Of a stretch of 64,000 nt of DNA, positions 42,941 to 52,385 are shown in pieces. The stretch covers positions 45,540-109,539 of the forward strand of contig NZ_AOMB01000023.1 in the NCBI RefSeq assembly GCF_000336675.1. Reading direction: 5' to 3'. Positions within the stretch are counted from its first letter, which is position 1. The number at the start of each line of letters is the position of its first letter. The position numbers and the translations under genes are program-made. Source of the stretch: Halococcus hamelinensis 100A6. Lineage in GTDB: Archaea; Halobacteriota; Halobacteria; Halobacteriales; Halococcaceae. The notes under the pieces were generated by a model, which worked only from the letters and a program-made list of their open reading frames with translations, was not told the DNA's origin and ran no database searches.

Positions 42941-45100
42941 TCACTCCATCGCGGCGTCGAGTACCGACCGGCGTTCCGCGATCGTCGTCGCCGTCATCGA
43001 GAGACGTTCGTCGTCCATCCGAACGTCGAGCCGTCCACTGTCGGTGCTCCGTCCGATCACGTCGACGGGCGCGACGCCGTCGAACGCTTCCTCGACTCCC
43101 TCGGGGTCGTCGGTTTCGACGACGGCACGACCCGGCCGTTCGCCGAACAGCGCGGCGGCGGGGTTCTCATAGTCGTCGATCTCGATCCGTGCGCCCGCTT
43201 CGGGCGTGACCATCTCCGCGAGCGTCACCGCGAGGCCGCCGTGGCTCACGTCGTGAACCGCGGCCGTCGCCTCCTCGTTCGCCACCCGCGCGAGCGCCGC
43301 GACGAATTCTTGAGGATCGTCGGGGAGGTTCGGGAAGCGGTCGGCACCGCCGAACCGCGCGAGGTATTCGGACCCGCCGAGAGCCGGGTCGTCGCCGTCG
43401 AGCCCACCGACCAGTAGGAGATCACCGACCCCGCGGAGGGCGGTCGGCGGGGCTTCGTACCCCTCGCGAACGCCGACCATCGCGAGCGTCGGCGTCGGCG
43501 GGATCGGACCCGCAGCGGAGTCGTTGTAGAGCGAGACGTTCCCGCCGACGACGGGGACGTCGAGGTCGGCACACATCCCCGCGAGGCCGTCGACGATGGC
43601 CGAGAACCCGCCGTAGGTCCCGGGGTTCTCGGGGTTGCCGCCGTTGAGGCAGTCGACCGCAGCGAGCGGCGTCGCGCCTTTCGCGGCGAGGTTGGTGGCG
43701 TTTTCGAGCGCGACCGCACGTGCGCCCGCCGCCGGGTTCGCGGCGGTCCAGTTCGGCTCCGCCCCCGCCGAGAGCGCGAGGCCGATCCCCGCCCCATCTC
43801 CGCTGGCGTCGTGGATCGCGAGAACCGCGCTGTCGTCGCCCGGCCCGCGCGCCGTCCGGAGGCCCACTTCGTGGTCGTACTGGCGGTAGACCCACTCCCG
43901 GCTCGCGGTGTTCGGGCTCCCCACCAGCTCCCCGAACGCGGTTTCGAGGTCGGGGCTCGGCAGGTCGCGGTCGGGTTCGACGGGCGATTCGGCCGGCAGG
44001 TCGTAGGCCGGCGCGCCGTCGGCGAGGAACTCGGCGGGTGCGTCGACCACGGCGTCGCCGTCGAACGAACAGGTGTAGTTCCCCTCGACGACCTCCCCGA
44101 TGACCGAACAGCCGAGGTCGAACCGATCGGCGATCGCTCGGACTCGCTCGACGTTCTCCGGTGCGACCTCGTAGCACATTCGTTCCTGGGACTCGGCGAG
44201 CAGGATCTCTATCGGGTTCATCCCGGGTTCGCGCTGGTGGACGGCCCCGAGGTCGATGTCGGCTCCGAGCCCGCCCTTCGCGACCAGTTCGGCCGAGGCC
44301 CCACCCAAGCCCGCCGCACCGAGGTCGCGGGCGGATTCGATCAGCTCCTCGTCGATGAGCTGCTCGTTCGACTCGATCAGGAGCTTCTCGGTGTAGGGGT
44401 CGCCGACCTGTACCGCCGGCCGGTCCTCGGTTTCGGCGTCCTCGGCGAGGTCCTCGCTCGCGAAGCTCGCCCCGCCGAGCCCGTCGCGGCCGGTCGCGTT
44501 CCCCACCAGCACGAGTTGGTTGCCCGGTCGCTGGGCCTCGGCGGTGACGAGCCGCTCGGTATCGAGCAGCCCCACACAGGCCACGTTGACCAGCGGGTTG
44601 CCTTCGTAGCCCGGGTGGAACGCGAGGCTACCGCCCACCGTCGGCACGCCGATGGCGTTGCCGTAGTCGGCGATCCCCTCGACGACGCCGTCGAGAAGGT
44701 AGCGGGTGTGCTCACGGTCGAAGTCGCCGAAGTAGAGCGAGTCCGTGAGCGCGATGGGGTAGGCCCCCATCGAGAGGGTGTCCCGGACGATGCCGCCGAC
44801 GCCCGTCGCTGCGCCGTCGTAGGGGTCGACGAACGAGGGGTGATTGTGGCTCTCGATGCCGAGGGTGATCGCGAGGTCGGTCGTCTCGTCACCCGTCGGG
44901 AGCCCGACCACGGCGGCGTCGTCACCCGGCCCGACCACGACCTGCTCGCCCTCGCTCTCGAATTCCGTGAGGAGCGGGCGCGAGGAGCGGTAGGCGCAGT
45001 GCTCGCTCCAGAGGTTCTCGAACAGCACGCTTTCAGTAGGGGTCGGCTCGCGACCGAGCCGCTCGGTTATCCGGCGGCGGTCGTCGTCGGCGAGGGGCAT
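42941..45100 (-). CDS. purL: phosphoribosylformylglycinamidine synthase II
   Basis: 719-aa protein from ATG 45100 ([20 protein letters not shown]). ATP-grasp-like AIRS/PurM fold with [20 protein letters not shown], the [20 protein letters not shown] motif and the second half [15 protein letters not shown]. It converts FGAR to FGAM in purine synthesis with PurQ and PurS, which are not in the window. Length is typical of the archaeal small PurL. The upstream in-frame extension overlaps the dispersed repeat and lacks similarity. Confidence 0.93.
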   Translation of the reverse strand: MPLADDDRRRITERLGREPTPTESVLFENLWSEHCAYRSSRPLLTEFESEGEQVVVGPGDDAAVVGLPTGDETTDLAITLGIESHNHPSFVDPYDGAATGVGGIVRDTLSMGAYPIALTDSLYFGDFDREHTRYLLDGVVEGIADYGNAIGVPTVGGSLAFHPGYEGNPLVNVACVGLLDTERLVTAEAQRPGNQLVLVGNATGRDGLGGASFASEDLAEDAETEDRPAVQVGDPYTEKLLIESNEQLIDEELIESARDLGAAGLGGASAELVAKGGLGADIDLGAVHQREPGMNPIEILLAESQERMCYEVAPENVERVRAIADRFDLGCSVIGEVVEGNYTCSFDGDAVVDAPAEFLADGAPAYDLPAESPVEPDRDLPSPDLETAFGELVGSPNTASREWVYRQYDHEVGLRTARGPGDDSAVLAIHDASGDGAGIGLALSAGAEPNWTAANPAAGARAVALENATNLAAKGATPLAAVDCLNGGNPENPGTYGGFSAIVDGLAGMCADLDVPVVGGNVSLYNDSAAGPIPPTPTLAMVGVREGYEAPPTALRGVGDLLLVGGLDGDDPALGGSEYLARFGGADRFPNLPDDPQEFVAALARVANEEATAAVHDVSHGGLAVTLAEMVTPEAGARIEIDDYENPAAALFGERPGRAVVETDDPEGVEEAFDGVAPVDVIGRSTDSGRLDVRMDDERLSMTATTIAERRSVLDAAME

Positions 45101-45246
45101 GGGCGAGGTTTCGGGAGTCCGAGTATAGCGCTTTTGATAGCCGTGAAACGGGGAAATCCGGGGAGGACGGTTTCGTGGGTCGGTTCGACGCTTTTCGCTC
45201 GTTTTGGATTCGACTGCCGATTCGTCGACGACGAGTCCCGACACAA

Positions 45247-45351
45247 CTGAGAACCGCAGGCCACGTCCTCCCCAACCGATTCGCTCGCTCCCGTCGGTCG
45301 CTCACTCATCCCTCGCGCGAGTCGCGCGTCTTCGACGCGCTCCCGCGCGCC
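45247..45351. repeat. dispersed haloarchaeal repeat, copy A
   Basis: About 105-bp element (starting ctgagaaccgcaggccac, ending gacgcgctcccgcgcgcc) that recurs at 63266-63374. The last ~40 bases are nearly identical between the copies and the middle is looser. Both copies lie between genes and not inside them. It resembles the GC-rich dispersed intergenic repeats known in haloarchaeal genomes, whose role is unclear. Confidence 0.7.
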
Positions 45352-45396
45352 ACCGTGACCGCCGCGCCCATCACCGGTCCACGACCAAACGCGCTC

Positions 45397-46053
45397 TCAC
45401 TCCGTCGCGTCGCGGTACTCCGCCTGCGAGATGGTGTATCGGTACTCGTCGCTGACCTCGTCGCCGTGGGGCAGCCAGTTCCGGAGGAGTCCCTCGCGCC
45501 GTCCACCGTAGGCCTCGACGTACTTCTCGATGGCGCGGCGCGACCGGTCGTTGTCGGCGTGGTGACTCACCGAGACGACTTCGAGGTCCAGCCGTTCGAA
45601 GGCGAGCTTCATCAGCGCGCCGGCGCGCTCGCCCGAGTAGCCACGACCCCAGAATCGCTTGCGGAGCCACGTACCCAACCTGCCGGTTCGGCGGTCCCAG
45701 TCGATGTGGAGCGCGGCGTTGCCGGCGTACTCGCCGGCACCGTCTCGCGGGTCGCCGTACTCCCCGCTCGCCGATTCCGAGGCGCTTGGCACCTCGTCGC
45801 TCTCGTCGTCCCGCGGTCGGATGACGTAGCCCGCCGCCTCGCCCTCCTCCCAGCGCTCCTCCACACCGTCGATGTACTCCTTCGATTCGAGGAGCGTCTC
45901 GTGGGGTTCCCAGGGCATGTAGCGGGTGACCTCGTCCATCGCCTCCGGGCCGTCGGCGTCCGAACAGATCGCGTAAAACTCGAAGAGATCGAGGTTCTCG
46001 TGACACAGCCGTTCGAGCACCAGCCGCTCGGTCTCGATGCGGTCGGGGAACAT
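45397..46053 (-). CDS. GNAT (RimJ/RimL-like) N-acetyltransferase
   Basis: 218-aa protein from ATG 46053 (MFPDRIETERLVLERLCHEN). It has the RimJ/L start IETERLVLERL and the acetyl-CoA loop TGRLGTWLRKRFWGRGYSGE. The segment EVVSVSHHADNDRSRRAIEK is also typical of ribosomal-protein or aminoacyl acetyltransferases. A 25-residue insertion rich in Ser/Glu/Asp lies between strands 3 and 4. The substrate cannot be named. Confidence 0.8.
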   Translation of the reverse strand: MFPDRIETERLVLERLCHENLDLFEFYAICSDADGPEAMDEVTRYMPWEPHETLLESKEYIDGVEERWEEGEAAGYVIRPRDDESDEVPSASESASGEYGDPRDGAGEYAGNAALHIDWDRRTGRLGTWLRKRFWGRGYSGERAGALMKLAFERLDLEVVSVSHHADNDRSRRAIEKYVEAYGGRREGLLRNWLPHGDEVSDEYRYTISQAEYRDATE

Positions 46054-46161
46054 ACCCGACCCTCCGGGCGGGCTCACAAAAGCGTTCGCCGACGCGCGAC
46101 GGAAATCACCCCGCGGCGACGGGTCCGCAAGCCTTTGGAGCGCTCACGACCACGGAGGGGC

Positions 46162-48804
46162 ATGGACGCCGCGCTCGGGCCGCCGGCCGCGATGGCCGAC
46201 CACGGCGACGACCTCACGCCGATGATGACCCAGTACGTCGAGCTGTGCGAGCGCTACGACGACGCGCTGGTGCTCTTTCAGATGGGGGACTTCTACGAGG
46301 CCTTCTGCGAGGCGGCGGAAGTGGTTTCGCGCGAACTCGAAGTCGCGCTGACCCAGCGCGAGGACAGCACCGGCACCTACCCGATGGCCGGGGTCCCGAT
46401 CAGAAGCGCCGCCTCGTCGGTCGAGACCCTGCTCGATGCGGGCTACCGTGTCGCGGTCGCCGAGCAGGTCGAGGACGCCGAGGAGGCTACGGGAGTGGTC
46501 GACCGCGCGGTCACACGGGTCGTGACCCCCGGCACGGTCGTCGAGGACGAACTGCTCGCGCCCGGCTCCGCGAACTACGTGGCGTGCCTCGCGAGCGCGA
46601 CCGGCGAGGGTGAGGGCACGTACGCCGTCGCGGTCGTCGACGTCTCCACGGGCGAGTTCCGGGTCACGAGCGCCGACTCGCGCGAGGGGATTCGCGACGA
46701 ACTCGACCGGTTCGCTCCCAAGGAGGCCGTACTCGCGCCCGAGTTCGACGGTGATTTCGACCTCGATTGCATGGTGACGCCCCACGACCCGGACGCGTTC
46801 GAGGTCGAGGCTGCCCGCGAGCGGCTCGAAAGCGTGGCCTCACGTCCCGAAGCCGTCGTCGAGAACGATGCCGAGCTCCGTGCCGCTGGCGCGCTGCTCG
46901 CCTACGCCGCCCACACCCAGACGGCCGACGGCGCGCTCGACCACGTCACCCGACTCACCCGGGACGACCCGCGGGACCGCCTCGAACTCGACGCCACCGC
47001 GCTCCGGAGCCTCGGGGTCTTCGAGAACCCGTCCGGGAGCGACGACCACACCCTCCTCGACGTGCTCGACGAGACCTCGTGTGCGCTCGGCCGCCGAACG
47101 CTCGTCCGGTGGCTCCGACGACCGCTCCGGGATCGGGAGAGGATCGAGGCGCGCCTCGACGCCGTCGCGGAGCTGACGCACGCGTCGCTGGTTCGCGAGG
47201 AGCTCCGCGACCTGCTCCGGGACGTCTACGACATCGAACGCCTCGTCGGGACGGTCTCGCGCCGACGGGCGAACGCCCGCGACCTCCGTGCACTGAAGGC
47301 CACCCTCGACGTCGTTCCAAAAATTCGTGAGACCCTCTCCGAGACCGATTCGGCTCTGCTCGCCGACTCGCGGGCCGACCTCGACGGCCTCGACGACGTC
47401 CGAGGGCTGATCGGGCGCGCGATCCGCGAGGAACCGCCGACCGAGATCACCGAGGGCGGCGTCATCGCCCGTGGTTTCGACGACGACCTCGACGAGCTCC
47501 GGACGAACGCGCGCGAGGGCCGCGAGTGGGTCGAGGGCCTGGAGGAACGCGAGCGCGAGCGCACCGGGATCGACTCGCTCTCGGTGGGCCACAACGAGGT
47601 TCACGGCTTCTACATCGAGGTCACGAACCCGAACCTCGACGCGGTGCCCGAGGAGTACACCCGCCGACAGACGTTGAAGAACTCCGAGCGGTTCTACACC
47701 CCCGAGCTCAAGCGCCGCGAGGACGAGATCCTCGGGGCCTCCGAGCGCGCCGACGCCCGCGAACACCGCCTCTTCCGCGAGGTTCGCGAGGAGGTAGCAG
47801 GTGAGACCGAACGCCTCCAGGCGCTCGCCGACACCCTCGCCGCGCTCGACACCCTCGCGACGCTGGCCCACGTCGCGGTCGAGAACCGATACACCAGACC
47901 CGAACTCGACCACGACGGGGTCGCGATCCGCGACGGCCGCCACCCGGTGGTCGAACGCGGAACCGAGTTCGTCCCGAACGACGTCGACCTCCGCGAGGAG
48001 CGATTCGCCGTCATCACCGGCCCGAACATGTCCGGGAAGTCGACCTACATGCGTCAGGTCGCGCTGATCCAACTGCTCGCCCAGGTCGGGAGTTTCGTGC
48101 CGGCGAGCGAAGCGAAGCTCCCCGTCGTCGACAGGATCTTCACCCGGATCGGGGCCTCGGACGACATCGCGGGCGGGGAGTCCACCTTCATGCGCGAGAT
48201 GACCGAACTCACCGCGGTGCTCCACGACGCGACGCGTGATTCGCTCGTCCTCCTCGACGAGGTTGGGCGGGGCACCTCGACCACCGACGGCGAGGCCATC
48301 GCCCGCGCGGTCACGGAGTTCATCCACGACGAGGTCGGCGCGACCACGCTGTTCGCGACCCACTACCACGACCTCGCGCGCCTCGGCGATGAACTCGACG
48401 GCGTGCGAACCCTCCACTTCGCCGTCGAGGGCGACCCCGACGCGGGCGATGGCACGGGGTCGGACGGCGTGACCTTCCTCCACACGGTGGCCGAGGGCAG
48501 CGCGTCGGCGTCCTACGGTATCGAGGTCGCGCGGCTGGCGGGCGTCCCCGAGTCGGTCGTCGAGCGTTCGCGCGACCTCGTCGCCCGCGAGACCGGGAGT
48601 TCCGAACCGGCGACCGACGAAACGGACGAGCCGGGTGAGGAGCAGCGCTCCGCCGGAGACGAGTCCGAAGCGGGCGACGAAGCCGCTATACCGCCGGAGG
48701 CCGTAGCCGAGCTACGCGAGCTTCGGGTGGCCGAGCTGACGCCGGTGGAGGCGCTCGTCCGGCTCGACACGCTCAAACGACGATTCGATGACCAGGATAA
48801 CTGA
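46162..48804 (+). CDS. mutS: DNA mismatch repair protein MutS
   Basis: 880-aa protein from ATG 46162. The mismatch-binding domain starts LVLFQMGDFYEAFCEAAEVV (the F-x-E motif). Walker A is GPNMSGKSTYMRQ at about residue 620, with LVLLDEVGRGTSTTDGEAIA and TLFATHYHDLARL following. Normal length for MutS1. The C-terminus overlaps mutL by 17 bases, so both are translated together. The large open frame upstream in the same frame is not part of the gene. Confidence 0.95.
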   Translation: MDAALGPPAAMADHGDDLTPMMTQYVELCERYDDALVLFQMGDFYEAFCEAAEVVSRELEVALTQREDSTGTYPMAGVPIRSAASSVETLLDAGYRVAVAEQVEDAEEATGVVDRAVTRVVTPGTVVEDELLAPGSANYVACLASATGEGEGTYAVAVVDVSTGEFRVTSADSREGIRDELDRFAPKEAVLAPEFDGDFDLDCMVTPHDPDAFEVEAARERLESVASRPEAVVENDAELRAAGALLAYAAHTQTADGALDHVTRLTRDDPRDRLELDATALRSLGVFENPSGSDDHTLLDVLDETSCALGRRTLVRWLRRPLRDRERIEARLDAVAELTHASLVREELRDLLRDVYDIERLVGTVSRRRANARDLRALKATLDVVPKIRETLSETDSALLADSRADLDGLDDVRGLIGRAIREEPPTEITEGGVIARGFDDDLDELRTNAREGREWVEGLEERERERTGIDSLSVGHNEVHGFYIEVTNPNLDAVPEEYTRRQTLKNSERFYTPELKRREDEILGASERADAREHRLFREVREEVAGETERLQALADTLAALDTLATLAHVAVENRYTRPELDHDGVAIRDGRHPVVERGTEFVPNDVDLREERFAVITGPNMSGKSTYMRQVALIQLLAQVGSFVPASEAKLPVVDRIFTRIGASDDIAGGESTFMREMTELTAVLHDATRDSLVLLDEVGRGTSTTDGEAIARAVTEFIHDEVGATTLFATHYHDLARLGDELDGVRTLHFAVEGDPDAGDGTGSDGVTFLHTVAEGSASASYGIEVARLAGVPESVVERSRDLVARETGSSEPATDETDEPGEEQRSAGDESEAGDEAAIPPEAVAELRELRVAELTPVEALVRLDTLKRRFDDQDN

Positions 48805-50446
48805 ACTCGACACCGAGACGGTCGAACGCATCGCGGCCGGCGAGGTCGTCACGCGGCCCGCGAGCGTCGTGGTCGAACTCGTCGAGAACGCACTCGATGC
48901 GGGGACCGAGTCGGTCGAGATAACCGTCGAGAACGCGGGGCTCGACCTGATCCGCGTCGCCGACGACGGACACGGCATGGCCCGCGAGGACGCGGCGCTC
49001 TCGGTCGAACGCCACACCACGAGCAAGATCCGGGACGTGGCGGACGTCGAACGGATCTCGACCCTCGGCTTTCGGGGCGAGGCGCTCCCGAGCATCGCCC
49101 ACGCCGCACGACTCGAACTCACGACCAAGCACGAAGAGAGCGGCGTCGCCGGCACGCGGGTGGTGGTCGACGGCGACGAAAAACGCGTGACTGCGGCGGG
49201 GCGGGCGGTGGGGACGACGGTCTCCGTGCGGGACCTGTTCGAGCGGATCCCTGCCCGACGGAAGTCGCTGGCCCAGCCCAAACGGGAGTTCGCGCGGGTC
49301 AGCGAGGCGGTCACGGGCTACGCGCTGACCCACCCCGAGGTTCGGTTCTCGCTGACCCACGACGGCCGGAACGTGGTCTCGACGCCCGGGTCGGGGAGCT
49401 ACACCGACGCCGTCCTCGGCGTCTACGGTCGCGAGACCGCGGGCGAGAGCACGACCGTCGACCACCGCGCGGACGGGATCGAGGTGCGTGGGCTCCTCGT
49501 CTATCCGTCGATAACCCGGGCGGGCCCCACCCACGTGACCACCGCGGTCAACGGCCGCACGCTCCGGGACAGCACGATCAGAGGGGCGGTTCGGGAGGGC
49601 TACGGCAGCCTGCTCCCCGACGGCCGATATCCGGTCGCCGTCGTCGACGTCTCGCTTCCCCCGGAGGACGTCAACGCCAACGTCCATCCCGCGAAGGAGG
49701 CGGTCGCGTTCCACGACTCGGACGCGGTCGCGAACGCCGTCGAGCGGGCGGTCTCGGGGGCGCTCTCGACCGAGGACCTCTCGCGGACCGCCGACCTCGC
49801 CCTCGACCTCGATGCCGCGGTGGACGACGTGGAGGGGTCGGCGTTCGAGTCGATCGCGGTGATCGGCCAGTTCCGCGAACTCTACTTGCTCTGTGAGGCC
49901 GACGACGACCTCCTCGTGGTCGACCAGCACGCCGCCCACGAGCGGATCAACTACGAACGCCTCCGGGCGGCGGTCGGCGATGGCGGTTCGAACGACGGGA
50001 CGGGCCAGGGGGGCGTCGAGTCCGCCGATATCGAACCGCGTCGGCTCCCGCTCACGGCGAGCGAGGCGGCGCTCGCCGAGACGCACAGGGGCGACCTCGC
50101 CGCGATCGGCTTCCGGTTCGAGACCGATAGGGCGTCGCTGCGGGTCACGGGCGTGCCCGCGCCCCTCGGCCGGGTCGCGAGCCCCGAGGCGCTCCGCGAC
50201 GCGCTCGACACGCTCGCCGCGGGCGAGGAGCCGACGGACCCGCGCGACGAGCTGCTGAAGGAGTTCGCGTGTCACCCCTCGCTCAAGGCCGGCGACGCGC
50301 TGACGACCGAGGCGGCGACCAGGCTCGTACGGCGGCTCGGGGCGTGCGAGCAGGCCTTCGCGTGTCCCCACGGCCGGCCGACCGTGCTCCGGATCGACGA
50401 GGCGGCGTTCGCGCGCGGGTTCGAGCGACCGAACACCCGTTTCTGA
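48788..50446 (+). CDS. mutL: DNA mismatch repair protein MutL (endonuclease type)
   Basis: 552-aa protein from ATG 48788. The GHKL ATPase is clear: ELVENALDAG, DDGHGMAREDA and LGFRGEALPSI. The C-terminal domain has DQHAAHERINYE at about residue 379, which matches the DQHA-x2-E-x4-E metal site of nicking MutL proteins, and CPHGRPTV near the end. It should therefore nick DNA as in bacteria lacking MutH. Its start lies inside mutS. Confidence 0.94.
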   Translation: MTRITELDTETVERIAAGEVVTRPASVVVELVENALDAGTESVEITVENAGLDLIRVADDGHGMAREDAALSVERHTTSKIRDVADVERISTLGFRGEALPSIAHAARLELTTKHEESGVAGTRVVVDGDEKRVTAAGRAVGTTVSVRDLFERIPARRKSLAQPKREFARVSEAVTGYALTHPEVRFSLTHDGRNVVSTPGSGSYTDAVLGVYGRETAGESTTVDHRADGIEVRGLLVYPSITRAGPTHVTTAVNGRTLRDSTIRGAVREGYGSLLPDGRYPVAVVDVSLPPEDVNANVHPAKEAVAFHDSDAVANAVERAVSGALSTEDLSRTADLALDLDAAVDDVEGSAFESIAVIGQFRELYLLCEADDDLLVVDQHAAHERINYERLRAAVGDGGSNDGTGQGGVESADIEPRRLPLTASEAALAETHRGDLAAIGFRFETDRASLRVTGVPAPLGRVASPEALRDALDTLAAGEEPTDPRDELLKEFACHPSLKAGDALTTEAATRLVRRLGACEQAFACPHGRPTVLRIDEAAFARGFERPNTRF

Positions 50447-50482
50447 CGAGGGTTTATCCGCGATCCGGCGACGAACGGTCCC

Positions 50483-51109
50483 ATGGCGACCCCGCTACCG
50501 ATCGGCATCGACGTGCTCGACCAACGGCTCGGGGGCGGCGTCCCGCCGGGCAGCATCGTCGCGCTGTGTGCACCGCCGGCGAGTCAAGCCGAACTCCTCC
50601 TCTACGAGCTCATGGGCCCGCGCGAGACGCTGTACCTCACGCTCGACCGGACGGAGCGCGGGGTCACGGAGGGCCTTCGTCGCACCACGATCGACACGGG
50701 CGACCCGGATATTCGGGCCATCCCCGACGAGAACCGGGTCGACCACGTGCTCGAACGCCTCGGGGGCCGTCCCCGGGAGTCGACGGTCATCGTCGACCAC
50801 CACACCGTGATCGAGACCGAGGAGCGCGACCGCGTTCCCGAGTTCGTGACCCGGCTCCGCCGCCACCTCGCGGACACCGGGGGCGTCGTGGTGCTCTACT
50901 GCCTCGACGGCGACCCGGTCCCGGAGCGCCGGGCGACCACCCTCCACAGCGCCGACGTGGTCGTCCGGCTCACCGTCGACGTCGTGGGGGCGACGGTCGA
51001 CACCCGGCTCGCGGTGCCGAAGGTCCGCGGCGGTCGCGCGCTCACCGAGACCCTCAAGCTCCAGCTCACCGACCGGGTCGCGGTGGACACGAGCCGCGAC
51101 ATCGCGTAG
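50483..51109 (+). CDS. RecA-superfamily-like protein with degraded Walker A (DUF7125-like)
   Basis: 208-aa protein from ATG 50483 (MATPLPIGIDVLDQRLGGG). The N-terminus follows the KaiC/RadA pattern (GIDVLDQRLGGGVPPGSIVAL), but the P-loop reads CAPPASQAE with no GKT. A Walker B-like STVIVDHHTVIE lies at about residue 98. It looks like a RecA-fold protein that has lost normal ATP binding. Position 36 bp after mutL hints at a repair-linked role, but this is only inferred. Confidence 0.7.
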   Translation: MATPLPIGIDVLDQRLGGGVPPGSIVALCAPPASQAELLLYELMGPRETLYLTLDRTERGVTEGLRRTTIDTGDPDIRAIPDENRVDHVLERLGGRPRESTVIVDHHTVIETEERDRVPEFVTRLRRHLADTGGVVVLYCLDGDPVPERRATTLHSADVVVRLTVDVVGATVDTRLAVPKVRGGRALTETLKLQLTDRVAVDTSRDIA

Positions 51110-51183
51110 ACGCCGGAACGTCGGGAGTAGCCCCGTAGCAGCCGGCGGTGCGTTGATGTCCGGGCCGTCCGCCACCGGATTCG

Positions 51184-51315
51184 ATGGCTACCGCGACGGA
51201 GGCGTTCGGGCTTCGTCGGCTCGGCGTCTAGATCGCGCTCGTCGGACTCGTTCTCGGTGGGTTCGCCTACACCGGCGAGCGGGGCTATCGCTGGTACGAA
51301 GCGACGAGTTCGTGA
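51184..51315 (+). pseudogene. small membrane protein gene interrupted by TAG
   Basis: ATG 51184 opens MATATEAFGLRRLGV, then TAG at 51229-51231, then in the same frame IALVGLVLGGFAYTGERGYR and WYEATSS to TGA 51313-51315. The two halves together make a well-formed 43-residue single-helix protein. One base change would repair it. It could be a recent pseudogene, a sequencing error or, less likely, readthrough. Confidence 0.55.
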
Positions 51316-51330
51316 AAAGGTCGTCGGGCG

Positions 51331-52317
51331 TTACTCGCTCGCGTCGGCCTCGTCGAGCTCCTCGGTGACGTCGTCGAGGTCGACGTCCGCGTCCGCGAGC
51401 TCCTCCTCGATGGCTTCCATGTCGGCCTCGCCACCGCCGCCGCCCATACCGCCCATCATGCCACCCATGCCGCCCATCATCCCGCCGGTGCCGTCGATGA
51501 CCTCCTCGACGACCACGCGGTCGAGGTCGAGCCGGTCGATGAGGTCGCCCAGGATCTGCTGTTTGCCCATCATCCACTGCTGGTCGAACTGGAGCTGGGG
51601 CGACTGCTCGATGTAGAGGGTCTCCTTCTCGGTCGTCACCGTCTCGAACTCGGGTTCGCTCTCCTCGTCTTCGTCGTCCTCGGACTCGACCATCTGCTCC
51701 TCCTCGACCTCGTCCGTCTCGATCCGCATGTCGAGGTCGGCGTCGAAGTACATCGAGAGCATACCTTTGGCCTGCTCGACGCGGTCCTCGACGACGTCGA
51801 GCACCTCGTAGTCGTACTCGACGTCCGAGCCCGCGAGCGGGTGGTTGAAGTCGACTCGCGCGCGCCCACCGATGATGGTCTCGACGTGGCCGTGCTGGCC
51901 GTCGATGTCGACGTGACCGCCGGGGTACCGGTCGTCCTCGGGGATCCGGTCGGCGCTGACGGTCCGAACCTCGCCCTCGTCGTACTCGCCGAAGGCTTCG
52001 CCCGCCGGCACCGTGACCGTCCCCGAGTCACCGGGTTCGCCGCCGATGAAGTCCTCCTCGACCGCGTCGAAGAGGTGGCCCGCCCCGACCGCGATGACGC
52101 GGGGCTCGAAGGTCTCCTGCTGGTCGGCGACGCCCTCCTCCTCGGCGACCTCCTCGTCGGTGGTATCGACCAGCTGGTCGTTCTCTACCGTGCGTGCGGT
52201 GTAGGAGAGCCGGACGAAATCGCCCTCCTGGATCCCCGTGGCCTCGGTCTCGTCGGCGGCCGCCGATTCCTCGGTCTCGGTGGCATCGGCGTCCGTCTCG
52301 GTCTCGTCGTCGGTCAT
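51331..52317 (-). CDS. FKBP-type peptidyl-prolyl isomerase with Met/Gly-rich tail
   Basis: 328-aa protein from ATG 52317. After an acidic N-terminus comes GDFVRLSYTARTVENDQLVD and VIAVGAGHLFDAVEEDFIGG, the FKBP/SlyD core with an inserted flap (RARVDFNHPLAGSDVEYDYE). The second half holds an acidic stretch and a C-terminal domain ending in GGMMGGMGGMMGGMGGGGG. SlyD-type enzymes are chaperones that catalyse prolyl isomerisation. The Met/Gly stretch may be a flexible tail; it resembles that of the protein at 56862. Confidence 0.85.
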   Translation of the reverse strand: MTDDETETDADATETEESAAADETEATGIQEGDFVRLSYTARTVENDQLVDTTDEEVAEEEGVADQQETFEPRVIAVGAGHLFDAVEEDFIGGEPGDSGTVTVPAGEAFGEYDEGEVRTVSADRIPEDDRYPGGHVDIDGQHGHVETIIGGRARVDFNHPLAGSDVEYDYEVLDVVEDRVEQAKGMLSMYFDADLDMRIETDEVEEEQMVESEDDEDEESEPEFETVTTEKETLYIEQSPQLQFDQQWMMGKQQILGDLIDRLDLDRVVVEEVIDGTGGMMGGMGGMMGGMGGGGGEADMEAIEEELADADVDLDDVTEELDEADASE

Positions 52318-52385
52318 ACCCCCATCAAGTCCCGTTCGACGTTTAAGAACAACGCTTCGCTCCCGCTCCCACGAACCGTCCCCGA

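Noticed and set aside
43811..45250. Long plus-strand open frame antisense to purL
   Set aside because: purL on the minus strand has all family motifs and a normal length, so the antisense frame is a GC-bias artefact.
45175..46161. In-frame extension of mutS upstream of ATG 46162
   Set aside because: It runs across the dispersed repeat and the antisense of the GNAT gene, and the MutS family starts at MDAALGPP...MGDFYEAF.
48773..50371. Long minus-strand frame antisense to mutL
   Set aside because: mutL has complete ATPase and endonuclease motifs; the antisense frame has none.
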